Source: DATJQA01 sp038057515 (GTDB taxonomy: Bacteria > Patescibacteriota > Minisyncoccia > UBA6257 > 2-01-FULL-56-20). From it: a DNA stretch of 35,155 nucleotides. Made by a program: the position numbers and the translations under genes. This document shows, one piece after another, positions 21,573 through 30,100 of this stretch. The notes under the pieces were generated by a model. It was not told the origin of the DNA, ran no database searches, and worked only from the letters and a program-made list of their open reading frames with translations. The stretch covers positions 1-35,155 of the forward strand of contig JBBUDB010000034.1 of the NCBI GenBank assembly GCA_038057515.1. Reading direction: 5' to 3'. How positions within the stretch are numbered: the stretch's first letter is position 1; every line of letters begins with the position of its first letter.

Positions 21573-23432
21573 TCATTTCTTTATTCTGTGTTCATAATAC
21601 CACGCGAGCGCGTCCTTGCCGATCGGCACGGCGTTTAAACTGCCTTCCTTCGCATTTTCGATGAGCACGAGGATAGCAACTTGCGGATCGTTGGCCGGTG
21701 CGTAGCCGACGAAGAAGGCGTTCTCTTGGGTATTGTTTTGCACTTGGGCCGAGCCGGTTTTCGCGGCGACCGCGAAGGACAGGTCGGAGAGGAGGTGCGC
21801 CGTGCCGAGAGGCGAGGTGACCGTTTCGCGCATCCCCTTTTGCACCTCAAGTAGAGCGGAGCCCAGATCAAGATCGGCGATCGTCTTCGGGTGCGACTTC
21901 CCCGGGACAAGCGTTGGTTCATAGAGATGTCCGCCATTTGCGATTGTGGCAATGTAATTCAAGAGTTCGATCGGCGTCACGAGAAGGTCGCCTTGGCCGA
22001 TAGAAACGTTGTAGGTGTCACCCACAAGCCACGGCCGTTTACCATCGGAGACCTCCTCCCTCCACTCTGGACTCGGCAAGAACCCTCTCGCCTCGCCCGG
22101 TAAGTCAATTCCCGTTGGTCGGTCGAAACCGAATTTCGCCCACCATTCACGCAAACGATTGATGCCCAGGCCTTTGAGGTCGCCGAAACCGCCTCCGACC
22201 TCGTAAAAATAGACGTTCGATGACTGAGCGAGGGCCGAGGAAAGATCGACATTTCCCTGATAGCGCCAGTCCACGAAACGGGTCGGCTGATCCGGGTTAT
22301 ATGGATTCGGAACGTCGAGGTAGCCGGGTGAAAAAATCTCGTATGTCGGGGAAATAACACCCTCGACAAGAGCCGCGATGGCCACCAGCGGCTTCACGGT
22401 GGACCCCGGGTTATAGAGGCCGGAGACAGCGCGATTAAAAAGCGGCCGGTCGGGAGAGGTGAGGAGGCGCTGGCGCTCGGCACTCTTCCCCGTGCCCGTG
22501 AACGCATTGTTGTCGTAGGCAGGCATGGTGAAGAACGCGAGCACCTCGCCGTTTTGCGGATTGAGCGCCATGCCAACGCCCGACGTCCGCCCCAGCGAAG
22601 CGAGGCCGCGCGCGAATCGGTCGTGAAAATATTCCTGAAACTCACCGTCAATGGTGAGCCGCAAGGTCTCTCCGATCTTCGGATCGCTCCGCTTTTGTTC
22701 GCCGACGATGTTTCCCTTGGCGTCGCGGAGACGCACGAAAAGCCCCGATGTTCCCCGAAGGCGCTCATCATAGTAGGCCTCGAGGCCGGCCTTGCCGATA
22801 AGGTCCTGCCCGGCGAGATCCCGATCCCGCTTAAGATCGGCGGCGGTCGGGAAGCCGAGGTAGCCAATCGCGGAGCTGAACACGGCGCCCAACGGATATT
22901 GCCGTTCGAACCCGCCCAGAACGATGAGCGTTTCGAGGTTCGCGTCGCGCAAAGCCACGACTTGCGCTGGTTGAAGGTCGCTTAAAAGAACGATGGGGTC
23001 GACGGCGGCTTCGACGTTTCGTTCCCGAATCAGATCGCGCACGGTTTCTTCGGGAATATCCAAGATCTGCCGAATGGTGAGGAACGTGGCCTCGTGGAGC
23101 GCCGGATTCCGCAAAAATTCCTTGAGGTTGAGGAGCGCCGAATAGACCGGCCGGTTTTCGGCGAGCACCCGCCCCTCCCGGGCGGTGATCGGCCCGCGCG
23201 GCGCGGCGAGCCGCGTGGTCTGATACTGGTTCGCCGCGGCCCGACTCTCATAAAATCCGCCCCTCGCGAAAGAGAGAAAGGCGATTCTCCCGACAACCGC
23301 GAGCGCCACGAGTAAGATCGCCACGCCGAGATACCAGAACGGCCGCTCGTCGAGGGGCACTTCGATGACGTCGAGGTCTTTGGACCACTCATCCGAAAGC
23401 GACTCCTCAAAAACAATTTCTCGTTTCTTCAT
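21573..23432 (-). CDS. mrdA: penicillin-binding protein 2 (class B transpeptidase of the elongasome)
   Basis: 619 residues. A membrane anchor (about 33-54) is followed by the dimerisation/pedestal region, starting YQTTRLAAPRGPITAREG, and the D,D-transpeptidase domain: active serine in NPGSTVKPL (S344), SSN at 404-406 and KTG at 558-560 (AAKTGSAQV). GGVISPTYEIFSPGYL-type loops and WWAKFGFDRPTGIDLPGE are also typical of PBP2. It crosslinks new peptidoglycan during side-wall elongation, with MreBCD and a SEDS polymerase (RodA is not in the window). It starts 3 bp after mreD in the order mreB-mreC-mreD-mrdA. Confidence 0.95.
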   Translation of the reverse strand: MKKREIVFEESLSDEWSKDLDVIEVPLDERPFWYLGVAILLVALAVVGRIAFLSFARGGFYESRAAANQYQTTRLAAPRGPITAREGRVLAENRPVYSALLNLKEFLRNPALHEATFLTIRQILDIPEETVRDLIRERNVEAAVDPIVLLSDLQPAQVVALRDANLETLIVLGGFERQYPLGAVFSSAIGYLGFPTAADLKRDRDLAGQDLIGKAGLEAYYDERLRGTSGLFVRLRDAKGNIVGEQKRSDPKIGETLRLTIDGEFQEYFHDRFARGLASLGRTSGVGMALNPQNGEVLAFFTMPAYDNNAFTGTGKSAERQRLLTSPDRPLFNRAVSGLYNPGSTVKPLVAIAALVEGVISPTYEIFSPGYLDVPNPYNPDQPTRFVDWRYQGNVDLSSALAQSSNVYFYEVGGGFGDLKGLGINRLREWWAKFGFDRPTGIDLPGEARGFLPSPEWREEVSDGKRPWLVGDTYNVSIGQGDLLVTPIELLNYIATIANGGHLYEPTLVPGKSHPKTIADLDLGSALLEVQKGMRETVTSPLGTAHLLSDLSFAVAAKTGSAQVQNNTQENAFFVGYAPANDPQVAILVLIENAKEGSLNAVPIGKDALAWYYEHRIKK

Positions 23433-23435
23433 AAA

Positions 23436-23900
23436 CTATAGCTTAGCGGAACCGATCTCACGACCAAAAATGACTCGCAAAAACTGAAAAATAAAGGCGC
23501 CAACGAAAAGCGTGCCCACCCAAGCGGTAAGGAACGCGACTGGATTCGTTGCCGGAAGCGGCCAGGCCGCGAGAAAATTGAAGCCGAGCGCCGCCGCCCC
23601 GACGGCCAGGAGATTCGAAAACCATGGTTGCCAAGGCAAAAGCGGTCGCAGGAGCCGCGCACTAATCGCGACGGCCATGAAAACGCCAAGCTCCCAACTC
23701 AAGGCCGGCTCCCAATTCAGGGCCCACGCCGCGAACATGATTAAAAGCGCGGTTTCCCCGACGGTGAGCACCGCGCCGACCGCCACGAGCGCCGCGAGCG
23801 CCACATCTATGACCACACCGCCACTTCCCGAAAGGCGCATCTGGAAAACGATCGCGAAGAAAACGATAACGAGTGCCACCAAAAACTTTTCCCAACGCAT
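23436..23900 (-). CDS. mreD: rod shape-determining protein MreD (probable)
   Basis: 154 residues, almost entirely hydrophobic, with about five to six membrane helices. MreD sequences are poorly conserved, so the call rests on length, topology and position exactly between mreC and mrdA. It would couple MreC to the cytoplasmic MreB filaments and to PBP2/RodA. Spacing is 10 bp from mreC and 3 bp to mrdA, consistent with translational coupling. Confidence 0.8.
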   Translation of the reverse strand: MRWEKFLVALVIVFFAIVFQMRLSGSGGVVIDVALAALVAVGAVLTVGETALLIMFAAWALNWEPALSWELGVFMAVAISARLLRPLLPWQPWFSNLLAVGAAALGFNFLAAWPLPATNPVAFLTAWVGTLFVGAFIFQFLRVIFGREIGSAKL

Positions 23901-23910
23901 GAAGCGATCG

Positions 23911-24630
23911 CTAATTTTTCGTGGCCGAAACCACCACTATCTTAAGATCATTGCCCGTGTAAGAGAGGGCGAGCGCGGCTTCCTGAAAGAGTTGATTCGC
24001 CGACATGCGCAGGGCGCCGACTTCGCCGATCGGCAGACCGTAAGGCAGATCTGGCGCCGCGGCATAAACAGCTTCACCCGGAACGACTACGGAGTTCTTC
24101 GGAATGAGAGTGAGTTGCGGCTCGGCGCCGCCCGAGAGAACCGCGTCCGTGCCCGCCGCGCCGATTCGCACCGTCATTTGAAAGCCGATATCAAAAACGG
24201 TCTGTACCGAAGCAGTGCGCTTAAAAACCCCCTTCACTTTGCCGATGAGAATGGTGCCGACCGTATCGGGCGAAGGCGATGCCCCCGAGACGACGGGGAG
24301 GAACACCGGCACACCCACTACCAAGCCATTCTCACTGCCGGCGGCAATGAGGAGTTCGTTTTTAAAACTAAACGGATAGCGCGAGTAAACGAACACTGGC
24401 ACATGAGCCGAATCGCCAAGGACGGCGGTTGTGCGGGCCAGCGCCTCGGACTCCGCGATCCGTGTTTTTAAGGCCGTATTTTCCCGCGCCAGATTCATCT
24501 GGGCTAAAAGCGCAGAAGATTCGTCGGGGCGCAATATATTTTGCAACGCCCAGCCGGCGGCGGGCTCAAGAAAAAGAGCAAGCGCGCCTACCGCGACGAG
24601 AATGGCGAGAATCAAGCGGTCTGCGGTCAT
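23911..24630 (-). CDS. mreC: rod shape-determining protein MreC
   Basis: 239 residues. An N-terminal membrane helix (about 5-25) leads into a short coiled coil (ALLAQMNLARENTALKTRIAE) and the two beta-barrel domains of MreC, with SRYPFSFKNELLIAAGSENGL, GKVKGVFKRTASVQTVFD and GAEPQLTLIPKNSVVVPGE. MreC is the periplasmic scaffold that activates PBP2. It is somewhat shorter than the usual 270-300 residues. It lies 12 bp downstream of mreB. Confidence 0.92.
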   Translation of the reverse strand: MTADRLILAILVAVGALALFLEPAAGWALQNILRPDESSALLAQMNLARENTALKTRIAESEALARTTAVLGDSAHVPVFVYSRYPFSFKNELLIAAGSENGLVVGVPVFLPVVSGASPSPDTVGTILIGKVKGVFKRTASVQTVFDIGFQMTVRIGAAGTDAVLSGGAEPQLTLIPKNSVVVPGEAVYAAAPDLPYGLPIGEVGALRMSANQLFQEAALALSYTGNDLKIVVVSATKN

Positions 24631-24642
24631 GGCGGGTAAGAT

Positions 24643-25686
24643 TTAAATATTTATATCAAGCGGCTTCAGGGGGTTGTCGAGAAAACTGCGGTAGGTGGCG
24701 AATTCGTCGATCATGAGCCCCAGGCCGCGCGCCACGCAGGTCAAGGGGTCTTCGGCGATAACGGTCGAGACCGCCGTTTCCTTCTCGATCATCTCATCGA
24801 GCCCCCGAAGCAGAGCGCCGCCGCCGCAAAGACAAATTCCCTGCTTTAGCATGTCGCCGGCGAGTTCTGGCGGAGTAATCTCGATAACTTCAAGTATGGC
24901 CTCGGTAATTGTTTTCAGGGATTTCGCGAGCGCCGCCCGAACGTGGCTGTTTTTCATAACGACCTCCCGCGGCAATCCACTCGAAAGGTCGCGGCCCCGG
25001 ATCGGCACCTCCAGGCGCTCGTCCATGACAATGGCCGATCCCACGGCGATCTTGGCCATTTCGGCCGTCGGCTCGCCGATCACGAGCTTGAACTCGTCGC
25101 GCACGAACCGAATGATGTCGTCATTGAATCTGTCGCCGGCGATCTTCAGGGTTCGGGAAACGACGGTGCCGCCCATGGAGATGACGGCGATATCGGTCGT
25201 CCCGCCCCCGATATCGATGATGAGCGAAGTGGTGGGGATGTCGATGGGCAGTCCGGCGCCAAGCGCCGCCGCGACCGGTTCCTCGACGAGATGGACCGTC
25301 GCCACGCCCGCGAGCTTGGCCGCATCCTCGACGGATTTGCGCTCGACCTCGGTGAGGTTATTCGGAATAGCGAGGATCGCGCGGCGGAAGCTCGCGAAAG
25401 GCAACCGCACCGCGACGAGACGCTTTAAAAACTGGGCGAGCATCTCGCGAGTCATATCGAAGTCGGAAATGACGCCGGAGACAAGCGGCCTCACGACGCT
25501 GATGTGCGAGGGCGTGCGTCCGAGCATTTTTCTCGCATCCAGACCGACGGCGAGAATCTGGTTCGTCTTGTTGTTGATGGCGGCAACCGACGGCTCATTA
25601 ATAACAAGGCCGCGTCCTCTTAGATAAATGAGGGTGTTCGCCGTGCCGAGGTCGATACCAACGTCTTTGAAGAATTTATCGAACAT
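24643..25686 (-). CDS. mreB: rod shape-determining protein MreB
   Basis: 347 residues from the ATG at 25686 (MFDKFFKDVGIDLGTANTLI). It is a bacterial actin: phosphate-1 loop GIDLGTANT, phosphate-2 IIDIGGGTTDIAV, adenosine motif CLCGGGALLRGLDEMIEKE, and EEPVAAALGAGLPIDIPTTS. It forms membrane-bound filaments that orient cell-wall synthesis. The frame is open for 37 more codons upstream, but that part overlaps the end of proS and is not MreB-like. It heads mreB-mreC-mreD-mrdA and starts 28 bp after proS. The presence of MreB suggests rod growth in what is probably a very small cell. Confidence 0.97.
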   Translation of the reverse strand: MFDKFFKDVGIDLGTANTLIYLRGRGLVINEPSVAAINNKTNQILAVGLDARKMLGRTPSHISVVRPLVSGVISDFDMTREMLAQFLKRLVAVRLPFASFRRAILAIPNNLTEVERKSVEDAAKLAGVATVHLVEEPVAAALGAGLPIDIPTTSLIIDIGGGTTDIAVISMGGTVVSRTLKIAGDRFNDDIIRFVRDEFKLVIGEPTAEMAKIAVGSAIVMDERLEVPIRGRDLSSGLPREVVMKNSHVRAALAKSLKTITEAILEVIEITPPELAGDMLKQGICLCGGGALLRGLDEMIEKETAVSTVIAEDPLTCVARGLGLMIDEFATYRSFLDNPLKPLDINI

Positions 25687-25714
25687 AGTGGTGCTCGGAG
25701 GAGGTAATGATTTT

Positions 25715-27169
25715 TTAATAGCTCTGCGCGAAGAGCCACTTTCGCGTCGCGGGCGCTCCGCAGGCGAAACAATTCCCGGAGAAATTCGCGTCCGCAAGAT
25801 TAAGTTCGAGCACGCGGGTGGTGGCTTTCGTTTCTTCTTTTACTTTCGCCTCGCAGGCAGGATCTTCACACCAGAGCGCGCGGAAGAATCTCCGTCCGTC
25901 GGCGAGCGCCGTCTTGAACTCGTCGTAGGTTGCGACTTCACGGGTAAGATGTTGCTTCATGACCACGGAACGCTCGAGAAGCGAGCGCTGAATATCGTCG
26001 AGAAGATTGTCCGTGCCGGCAACGACATCGCTCTCGGCGATTATTCCCTTCAGGAAGGTGTCGCGACGGGCGAAGGCCACGCTCCCCGTTTCGAGTTCTT
26101 TCGCGCCAATCTCAAGCCGGAGCGGCACACCGCGCAGTTCCCATTCGTTGATCCGATAACCCAGCGCATGATGAGCATCGTCATCGACCACGGCTCTGAT
26201 CCCGGATTGTTTAAGCCGCTCCGCAACGTCACGGGCTTGTTTGCCGACCTTCCGTTGCGTCTCGGCGTCTTTGCCTCCGATCGCGAGGATAACGACCTGG
26301 TGCGGCGCGATCTTCGGCGGGAGGACGAGCCCCGAGTCGTCGCCATGGCTCAAAATAAGGCCTCCGATGGAGCGGGTCGAAAGCCCCCACGAGGTCTGGA
26401 ACGGATGTTTCCGCTCGCCGGACTCGTCGAGAAACAATATCTCAAAAACTTTGGCAAAATTATCGCTTAAGTTATGCGATGTGGCCGCCTGGAGCGCCCG
26501 GCCGTCGGGCATCACGAGCTCGATTGAATAAGTTGTTTTCGCGCCCGCGAACGTTTCGCTCTGGCTCTTTAGTCCTATATAAGGAGAAATAGCGCAGTAA
26601 TCCTCGTAGAATTTACGGTACCACCAGAGGGCCCGTGTCTGCATGGCAACCGCCTCATCCTCCGTCTGATGGACGGTGTGGCCTTCCTGCCAGAGAAATT
26701 CCGTCGTCCGTAGGAAGGGGTAGGTGCGCTTTTCCCAGCGGACGACGTTCGCCCACTGGTTGATGAGAAGCGGCAAATCCCGGTAACTCTGCACCCAGTC
26801 CTTAAAAGTCTGGTACATGATCGTCTCCGAGGTCGGCCGGACGGCGAGCGGTTCCGCGAGCTTTTCGCCGCCGCCGTGGGTTACGACCGCGAGCTCGGGC
26901 GAGAATCCCTCGAGGTGCCCTTTTTCTTTTTCGAGAAGCGACATCGGAATGAAGATCGGGAAATACGCGTTCTGTACTCCCGCCTCCTTGAACCAGCCGT
27001 CAAGCGTCGCCTGGATGCGCTCCCAAATCGCATAGCCGTAGGGCTTGATGATCATACAGCCCTTCACGACCGAGTAGTCGGCGAGGCCCGCTTGCACAAC
27101 AACGTCGTGATACCAGTCCGAGACGTTCTCGGATTTTTTCGTCAGATGGCGTTTCTCGAATGCGGGCAT
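25715..27169 (-). CDS. proS: proline--tRNA ligase, archaeal/eukaryotic type (ProS type 3)
   Basis: 484 residues from the ATG at 27169; a TTG seven codons upstream is the alternative. The archaeal/eukaryotic type is shown by SDWYHDVVVQAGLADYS, KGCMIIKPYGYAIWERIQ, LAVRPTSETIMY, RTTEFLWQEGHTVHQT and the missing 180-residue editing insertion of the bacterial long form. The C-terminal zinc domain has CEDPAC and CFACGAP and ends with the FAQSY tail typical of this type. It charges tRNA-Pro. It is the first gene of the minus-strand series that includes the mre cluster. Confidence 0.95.
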   Translation of the reverse strand: MPAFEKRHLTKKSENVSDWYHDVVVQAGLADYSVVKGCMIIKPYGYAIWERIQATLDGWFKEAGVQNAYFPIFIPMSLLEKEKGHLEGFSPELAVVTHGGGEKLAEPLAVRPTSETIMYQTFKDWVQSYRDLPLLINQWANVVRWEKRTYPFLRTTEFLWQEGHTVHQTEDEAVAMQTRALWWYRKFYEDYCAISPYIGLKSQSETFAGAKTTYSIELVMPDGRALQAATSHNLSDNFAKVFEILFLDESGERKHPFQTSWGLSTRSIGGLILSHGDDSGLVLPPKIAPHQVVILAIGGKDAETQRKVGKQARDVAERLKQSGIRAVVDDDAHHALGYRINEWELRGVPLRLEIGAKELETGSVAFARRDTFLKGIIAESDVVAGTDNLLDDIQRSLLERSVVMKQHLTREVATYDEFKTALADGRRFFRALWCEDPACEAKVKEETKATTRVLELNLADANFSGNCFACGAPATRKWLFAQSY

Positions 27170-27240
27170 GGGCAAGAATTTAGTAGTCAAAGATTAGCAC
27201 GAAGGGAAACCCGAGGTAAAGCCCGGAAAACAAGGCTAAA

Positions 27241-27269
27241 TTGACGCGGCTCGACTTCAATTGTATAAA
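27241..27269 (+). promoter_or_regulatory. strong sigma70-type promoter for the cysteine-rich small gene
   Basis: TTGACG (27241-27246), exactly 17 bp of spacer and TATAAA (27264-27269). Transcription would start near 27276, giving a leader of about 49 nt that carries a strong Shine-Dalgarno site. It is one of the best promoter matches in the window. Confidence 0.7.
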
Positions 27270-27324
27270 TGAGCTAGCTATTCTGCTTGCTTCTTCGCGT
27301 TCCCACTTTCCAAGGAGGAAGGCT

Positions 27325-27606
27325 ATGTCTCTCGACAGTTGTGGCTGCGGCACCTGGGGCGAACCCGGCGGGTGCGCCGTGAGGAGATTCGAGATCTCCG
27401 GCAAGGGGTGGCTCCCCCGTATTCCATTTCAAGGCATGCGCACCTATGATCGGTGCCCCCTCTGCTATGTGCTTTCCGGTGGCGTACATCATCTCGGCTG
27501 TATGGCTGAGCGCTGTCCCGACGGCTGCGAAGAGCAGTTCGTGGTGTGTCGTCACGGAGAAGTTATCCGGGGCATTCCGGCGGACGCCGAACTCACCGAA
27601 ATCTAG
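27325..27606 (+). CDS. cysteine-rich small zinc-binding protein
   Basis: 93 residues from the ATG at 27325, preceded by AAGGAGGAA (27312-27320), the clearest Shine-Dalgarno site in the window. Nine cysteines: C6 and C8 (CGC), C17, then CPLC (44-47), HHLGC (59), ERCPDGC (64 and 68) and C75. The HHxGCxxExCP pattern recalls a group of short zinc-ribbon proteins found scattered in many bacteria, without known function. Zinc binding is an inference from the spacing. The gene has its own promoter and a perfect terminator, and is the only plus-strand gene in the 14 kb between rplU and dnaX, so it is probably expressed strongly and independently. Confidence 0.8.
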   Translation: MSLDSCGCGTWGEPGGCAVRRFEISGKGWLPRIPFQGMRTYDRCPLCYVLSGGVHHLGCMAERCPDGCEEQFVVCRHGEVIRGIPADAELTEI

Positions 27607-27637
27607 CGGAACAACATGTTTCGCACCCACCAACATC

Positions 27638-27670
27638 ACCGGTCGCCTGAGGCGACCGGTTCGTTTTTTT
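27638..27670 (+). terminator. intrinsic terminator of the cysteine-rich small gene
   Basis: ACCGGTCGCC, loop TGA, GGCGACCGGT, then TCG and seven T. A perfect 10-bp GC-rich stem. On the minus strand it lies just after the mraY stop and could act there too, but with a poor T-run. Confidence 0.93.
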
Positions 27671-27686
27671 AAATAATGTGGCAGAG

Positions 27687-28760
27687 CTACAAAAACCGCG
27701 CCAGGAAGAAGATAACGAGACCCACGATAGAGGCCACCGCCGAGATGATCCAGAAGCGCATCGTGACCTGGCTTTCCGGCCAGCCGATCGCTTCGAAATG
27801 GTGGTGGATGGGCGCCGAAAGAAATATCTTGCGCCGCAAAAATTTTTTGGCGAGGAGCTGAACGATGACCGAGCCCGATTCGATGACGAGCACGATGCCG
27901 ATGATGGGCAGGAAAAGCACCGAGTTGGTGAGGAAGGCGATGACGGCTAGGGTGACAGTGAGGCCCATGATGCCCGTCTCGCCCATATAGAACTTGGCCG
28001 GGTGGACGTTAAACCACAGATAGGTCACGAGCGCCCCGATAATGACGATGATCATCGAGGTCAGGTCGTAGAGGCCCTTGGCGTAGCTAATCGCCCCGAA
28101 GGCGGCGAAGATCGGGAGCATCACCCCCGCCGAGAGGCCGTCTAAGCCATCGATCACTCCGCTCGAGAAGGTAGCAAAAACAACGAAGACAAAGAGAAGA
28201 AGATAGAGCCCGTCAATCTCCAGATTGCCGTAGAACGGGATATACAAACTGCTCCAGCCGAGCTTGAAATAGAACCACCACGCGCCCGCGAGAGCGATGA
28301 GGAAGATGATGCCGAGACGAACCTTCAAGCGGATGCCTCCGCCGATATACTTGCCTTTATTCTTAATGACGAGAATGTCGTCCACGAGGCCGAGAAGCGA
28401 AGCCGAAAGAAGAGTGAAAAGCGGCAACCACGTCTGCGAGCGCGACACGAAATTCAGCTTCGCGAAGAACGATCCCGGCGAAACGACGCTCGCGAGAAAT
28501 GTGAGTCCCGTTACCACTAAAACCGTGCCCCAAATGAGGACTCCGCCCATGCGGGGCGTCGAAACCTCTTTCTCCGCGTGCAACTTCGTGAAGTACGTCG
28601 TCTTTTCCCCGCCGAAAGTTTCTTCGCGCGGTTTTTTCTTCCACGCCTTGTTGCGATAGAGAATTCTGATGAGCGCCGGCGCCGCGGCGATCGCGATGGC
28701 GAAAGAGAGAATAAACAGCGACAGGATTTTAATGATAAGAAAAACGTGTTGCTGATACAT
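27687..28760 (-). CDS. mraY: phospho-N-acetylmuramoyl-pentapeptide-transferase
   Basis: 357 residues, about ten transmembrane helices. MraY joins phospho-MurNAc-pentapeptide from UDP to undecaprenyl phosphate, making lipid I. Catalytic markers are LVDDILVIKNKGK (D127, D128), SGVIDGLDGLSAGV (about 200-213), the NVHPAKFYMGETG loop and the triple histidine PIHHHFEAIGW (319-321). Near the N-terminus, TTYFTKLHAEKEVSTPRMGG matches the first cytoplasmic loop. It is not in a classic dcw cluster; it follows a D,D-carboxypeptidase by 16 bp in one operon. Confidence 0.96.
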   Translation of the reverse strand: MYQQHVFLIIKILSLFILSFAIAIAAAPALIRILYRNKAWKKKPREETFGGEKTTYFTKLHAEKEVSTPRMGGVLIWGTVLVVTGLTFLASVVSPGSFFAKLNFVSRSQTWLPLFTLLSASLLGLVDDILVIKNKGKYIGGGIRLKVRLGIIFLIALAGAWWFYFKLGWSSLYIPFYGNLEIDGLYLLLFVFVVFATFSSGVIDGLDGLSAGVMLPIFAAFGAISYAKGLYDLTSMIIVIIGALVTYLWFNVHPAKFYMGETGIMGLTVTLAVIAFLTNSVLFLPIIGIVLVIESGSVIVQLLAKKFLRRKIFLSAPIHHHFEAIGWPESQVTMRFWIISAVASIVGLVIFFLARFL

Positions 28761-28776
28761 GGGGGTTTCTTGGCGC

Positions 28777-29928
28777 TTACCGATTCAGGGTGAAGTTACT
28801 TCGGAACCAGGCAAATAATTTCTCGGTCTCGCCGAAACGGTCCTCGGTGCCGAGTACGATAACGACAATCGGACGCTTCTGGTACATGAAGATCGAAAGC
28901 AGATTGCCACCGGCGTCTTCGGTGTAGCCGGTCTTCCCGCCTAGGAACGTCGGGTCGCCGGCGAAGGCATTAATGTTCTGAAGCGTGAGGCGCTCTTGGT
29001 AGTCGAGATTGGTAATTGTTGCCTGCTTCCGGCGCGTCTCGGAAAATACCTGAGGGTATTCGTTGAATATCTTCGTCGCCAGTCGGCGCAGGTCGTAAGC
29101 GTTCGATTGATTCGTGGTCGAAAGCCCCGTTGGGTCGCCGAAGTGAGTATTGTCGAGACCCCAAGCGGCCGCTAGGCCGTTCAGTCGATTGATGAAATCG
29201 CTCCGGTTGCCGCTTTGATTCGCGAGCGCCTCCGCCGCCTCATTCGAAGAAACGACAAGCATCGCCGTCATGAGATCGGAGGCGGTATAGGTCTCGCCTG
29301 CGGCAAGTTTTTTACCGATACTAGTATCTTCGGGGGGGAAATCCGCTTCCGTAAGCGCGATTTTCGCTTTTTGTTCCGGCAAAGAAAACGCCGCGACCGC
29401 GGTCATAAGCTTGGTGATCGAGGCAATCGGCCAGCGTTTAAGGGGCGCGAGTCCAAAGTATTGCTCACCCGTCGTAAGATCGGCGAGAAGGGCGGCCGTG
29501 GCCGCTACTTTGGGCTCCGAAACAACGCCCACGGGCCGAAAGACAGCGGCTTGAAGCGTCGAGGTGGGCACGAGCGATCCCTCTTTGACGGTTGCTCGGG
29601 CGGCAGACTCTCGAGGCGGCGGACTCGCGGTTTTTTCCTTTCCCGCCAGCTCTCCAAGAAGCGTCGCCTCAAGATCGGCGAGCGCCACTTCGTCGGGCGA
29701 TGGGTCGGTTTCTCCTTCGCCAACCGAAGCGGAAGAAGGGGTAGCGGAAACGACCGTGGGTGAGGAGAGCATAAAAACCGGCGGCGTAACGCGGGACTGG
29801 CGCACGGAAAATTCGTCGGCCACAAAAGCCGCCGGCGGATCCTGTCGAGCCGCGCCGAACCTGCTGCTCATGGCCGTTACGCCCAACATGACGGCAAGAA
29901 AGAGGATTTTTTCGAACGTAAAATTCAT
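28777..29928 (-). CDS. D-alanyl-D-alanine carboxypeptidase (peptidase S11, PBP5/6-like)
   Basis: 383 residues. An N-terminal signal-anchor (about 5-22) and a long proline/serine-rich linker (to about 135) precede the S11 domain. Catalytic motifs: WPIASITKLMTAV (S170, K173), SSNEAAEAL (227-229) and GGKTGYTEDAG (KTG at 332-334). It removes the terminal D-Ala from pentapeptides outside the membrane, limiting crosslinking and feeding L,D-transpeptidases. No C-terminal amphipathic anchor is visible, so the N-terminal helix may hold it. It precedes mraY in the operon and is separated from scpB by 144 bp containing one arm of an inverted repeat. Confidence 0.92.
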   Translation of the reverse strand: MNFTFEKILFLAVMLGVTAMSSRFGAARQDPPAAFVADEFSVRQSRVTPPVFMLSSPTVVSATPSSASVGEGETDPSPDEVALADLEATLLGELAGKEKTASPPPRESAARATVKEGSLVPTSTLQAAVFRPVGVVSEPKVAATAALLADLTTGEQYFGLAPLKRWPIASITKLMTAVAAFSLPEQKAKIALTEADFPPEDTSIGKKLAAGETYTASDLMTAMLVVSSNEAAEALANQSGNRSDFINRLNGLAAAWGLDNTHFGDPTGLSTTNQSNAYDLRRLATKIFNEYPQVFSETRRKQATITNLDYQERLTLQNINAFAGDPTFLGGKTGYTEDAGGNLLSIFMYQKRPIVVIVLGTEDRFGETEKLFAWFRSNFTLNR

Positions 29929-29975
29929 TACTGAGTGGAATTGCTGCTTGGAACCGGCGCCTCTCCTCCGGGCTC

Positions 29976-30100
29976 GCCCGGTAGTACAGCGGCGACGCTA
30001 CGCGGGAAGCGTGACCAGATCTGTGCTTTGAGTTTTTTGGTTGATTCTACAAAAATCATAGACATACGGTTGTTATTCTATCGCCGTTGTACTACCGGGC
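29976..30100. repeat. 20-bp inverted repeat around the 3' end of scpB
   Basis: GCCCGGTAGTACAGCGGCGA at 29976-29995 pairs with 30081-30100 with one mismatch across an 85-bp loop. The second arm encodes the last residues of ScpB (PGSTTAI). It could fold into a long hairpin ending the scpA-scpB transcript, or be a small inverted duplication. Confidence 0.6.
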
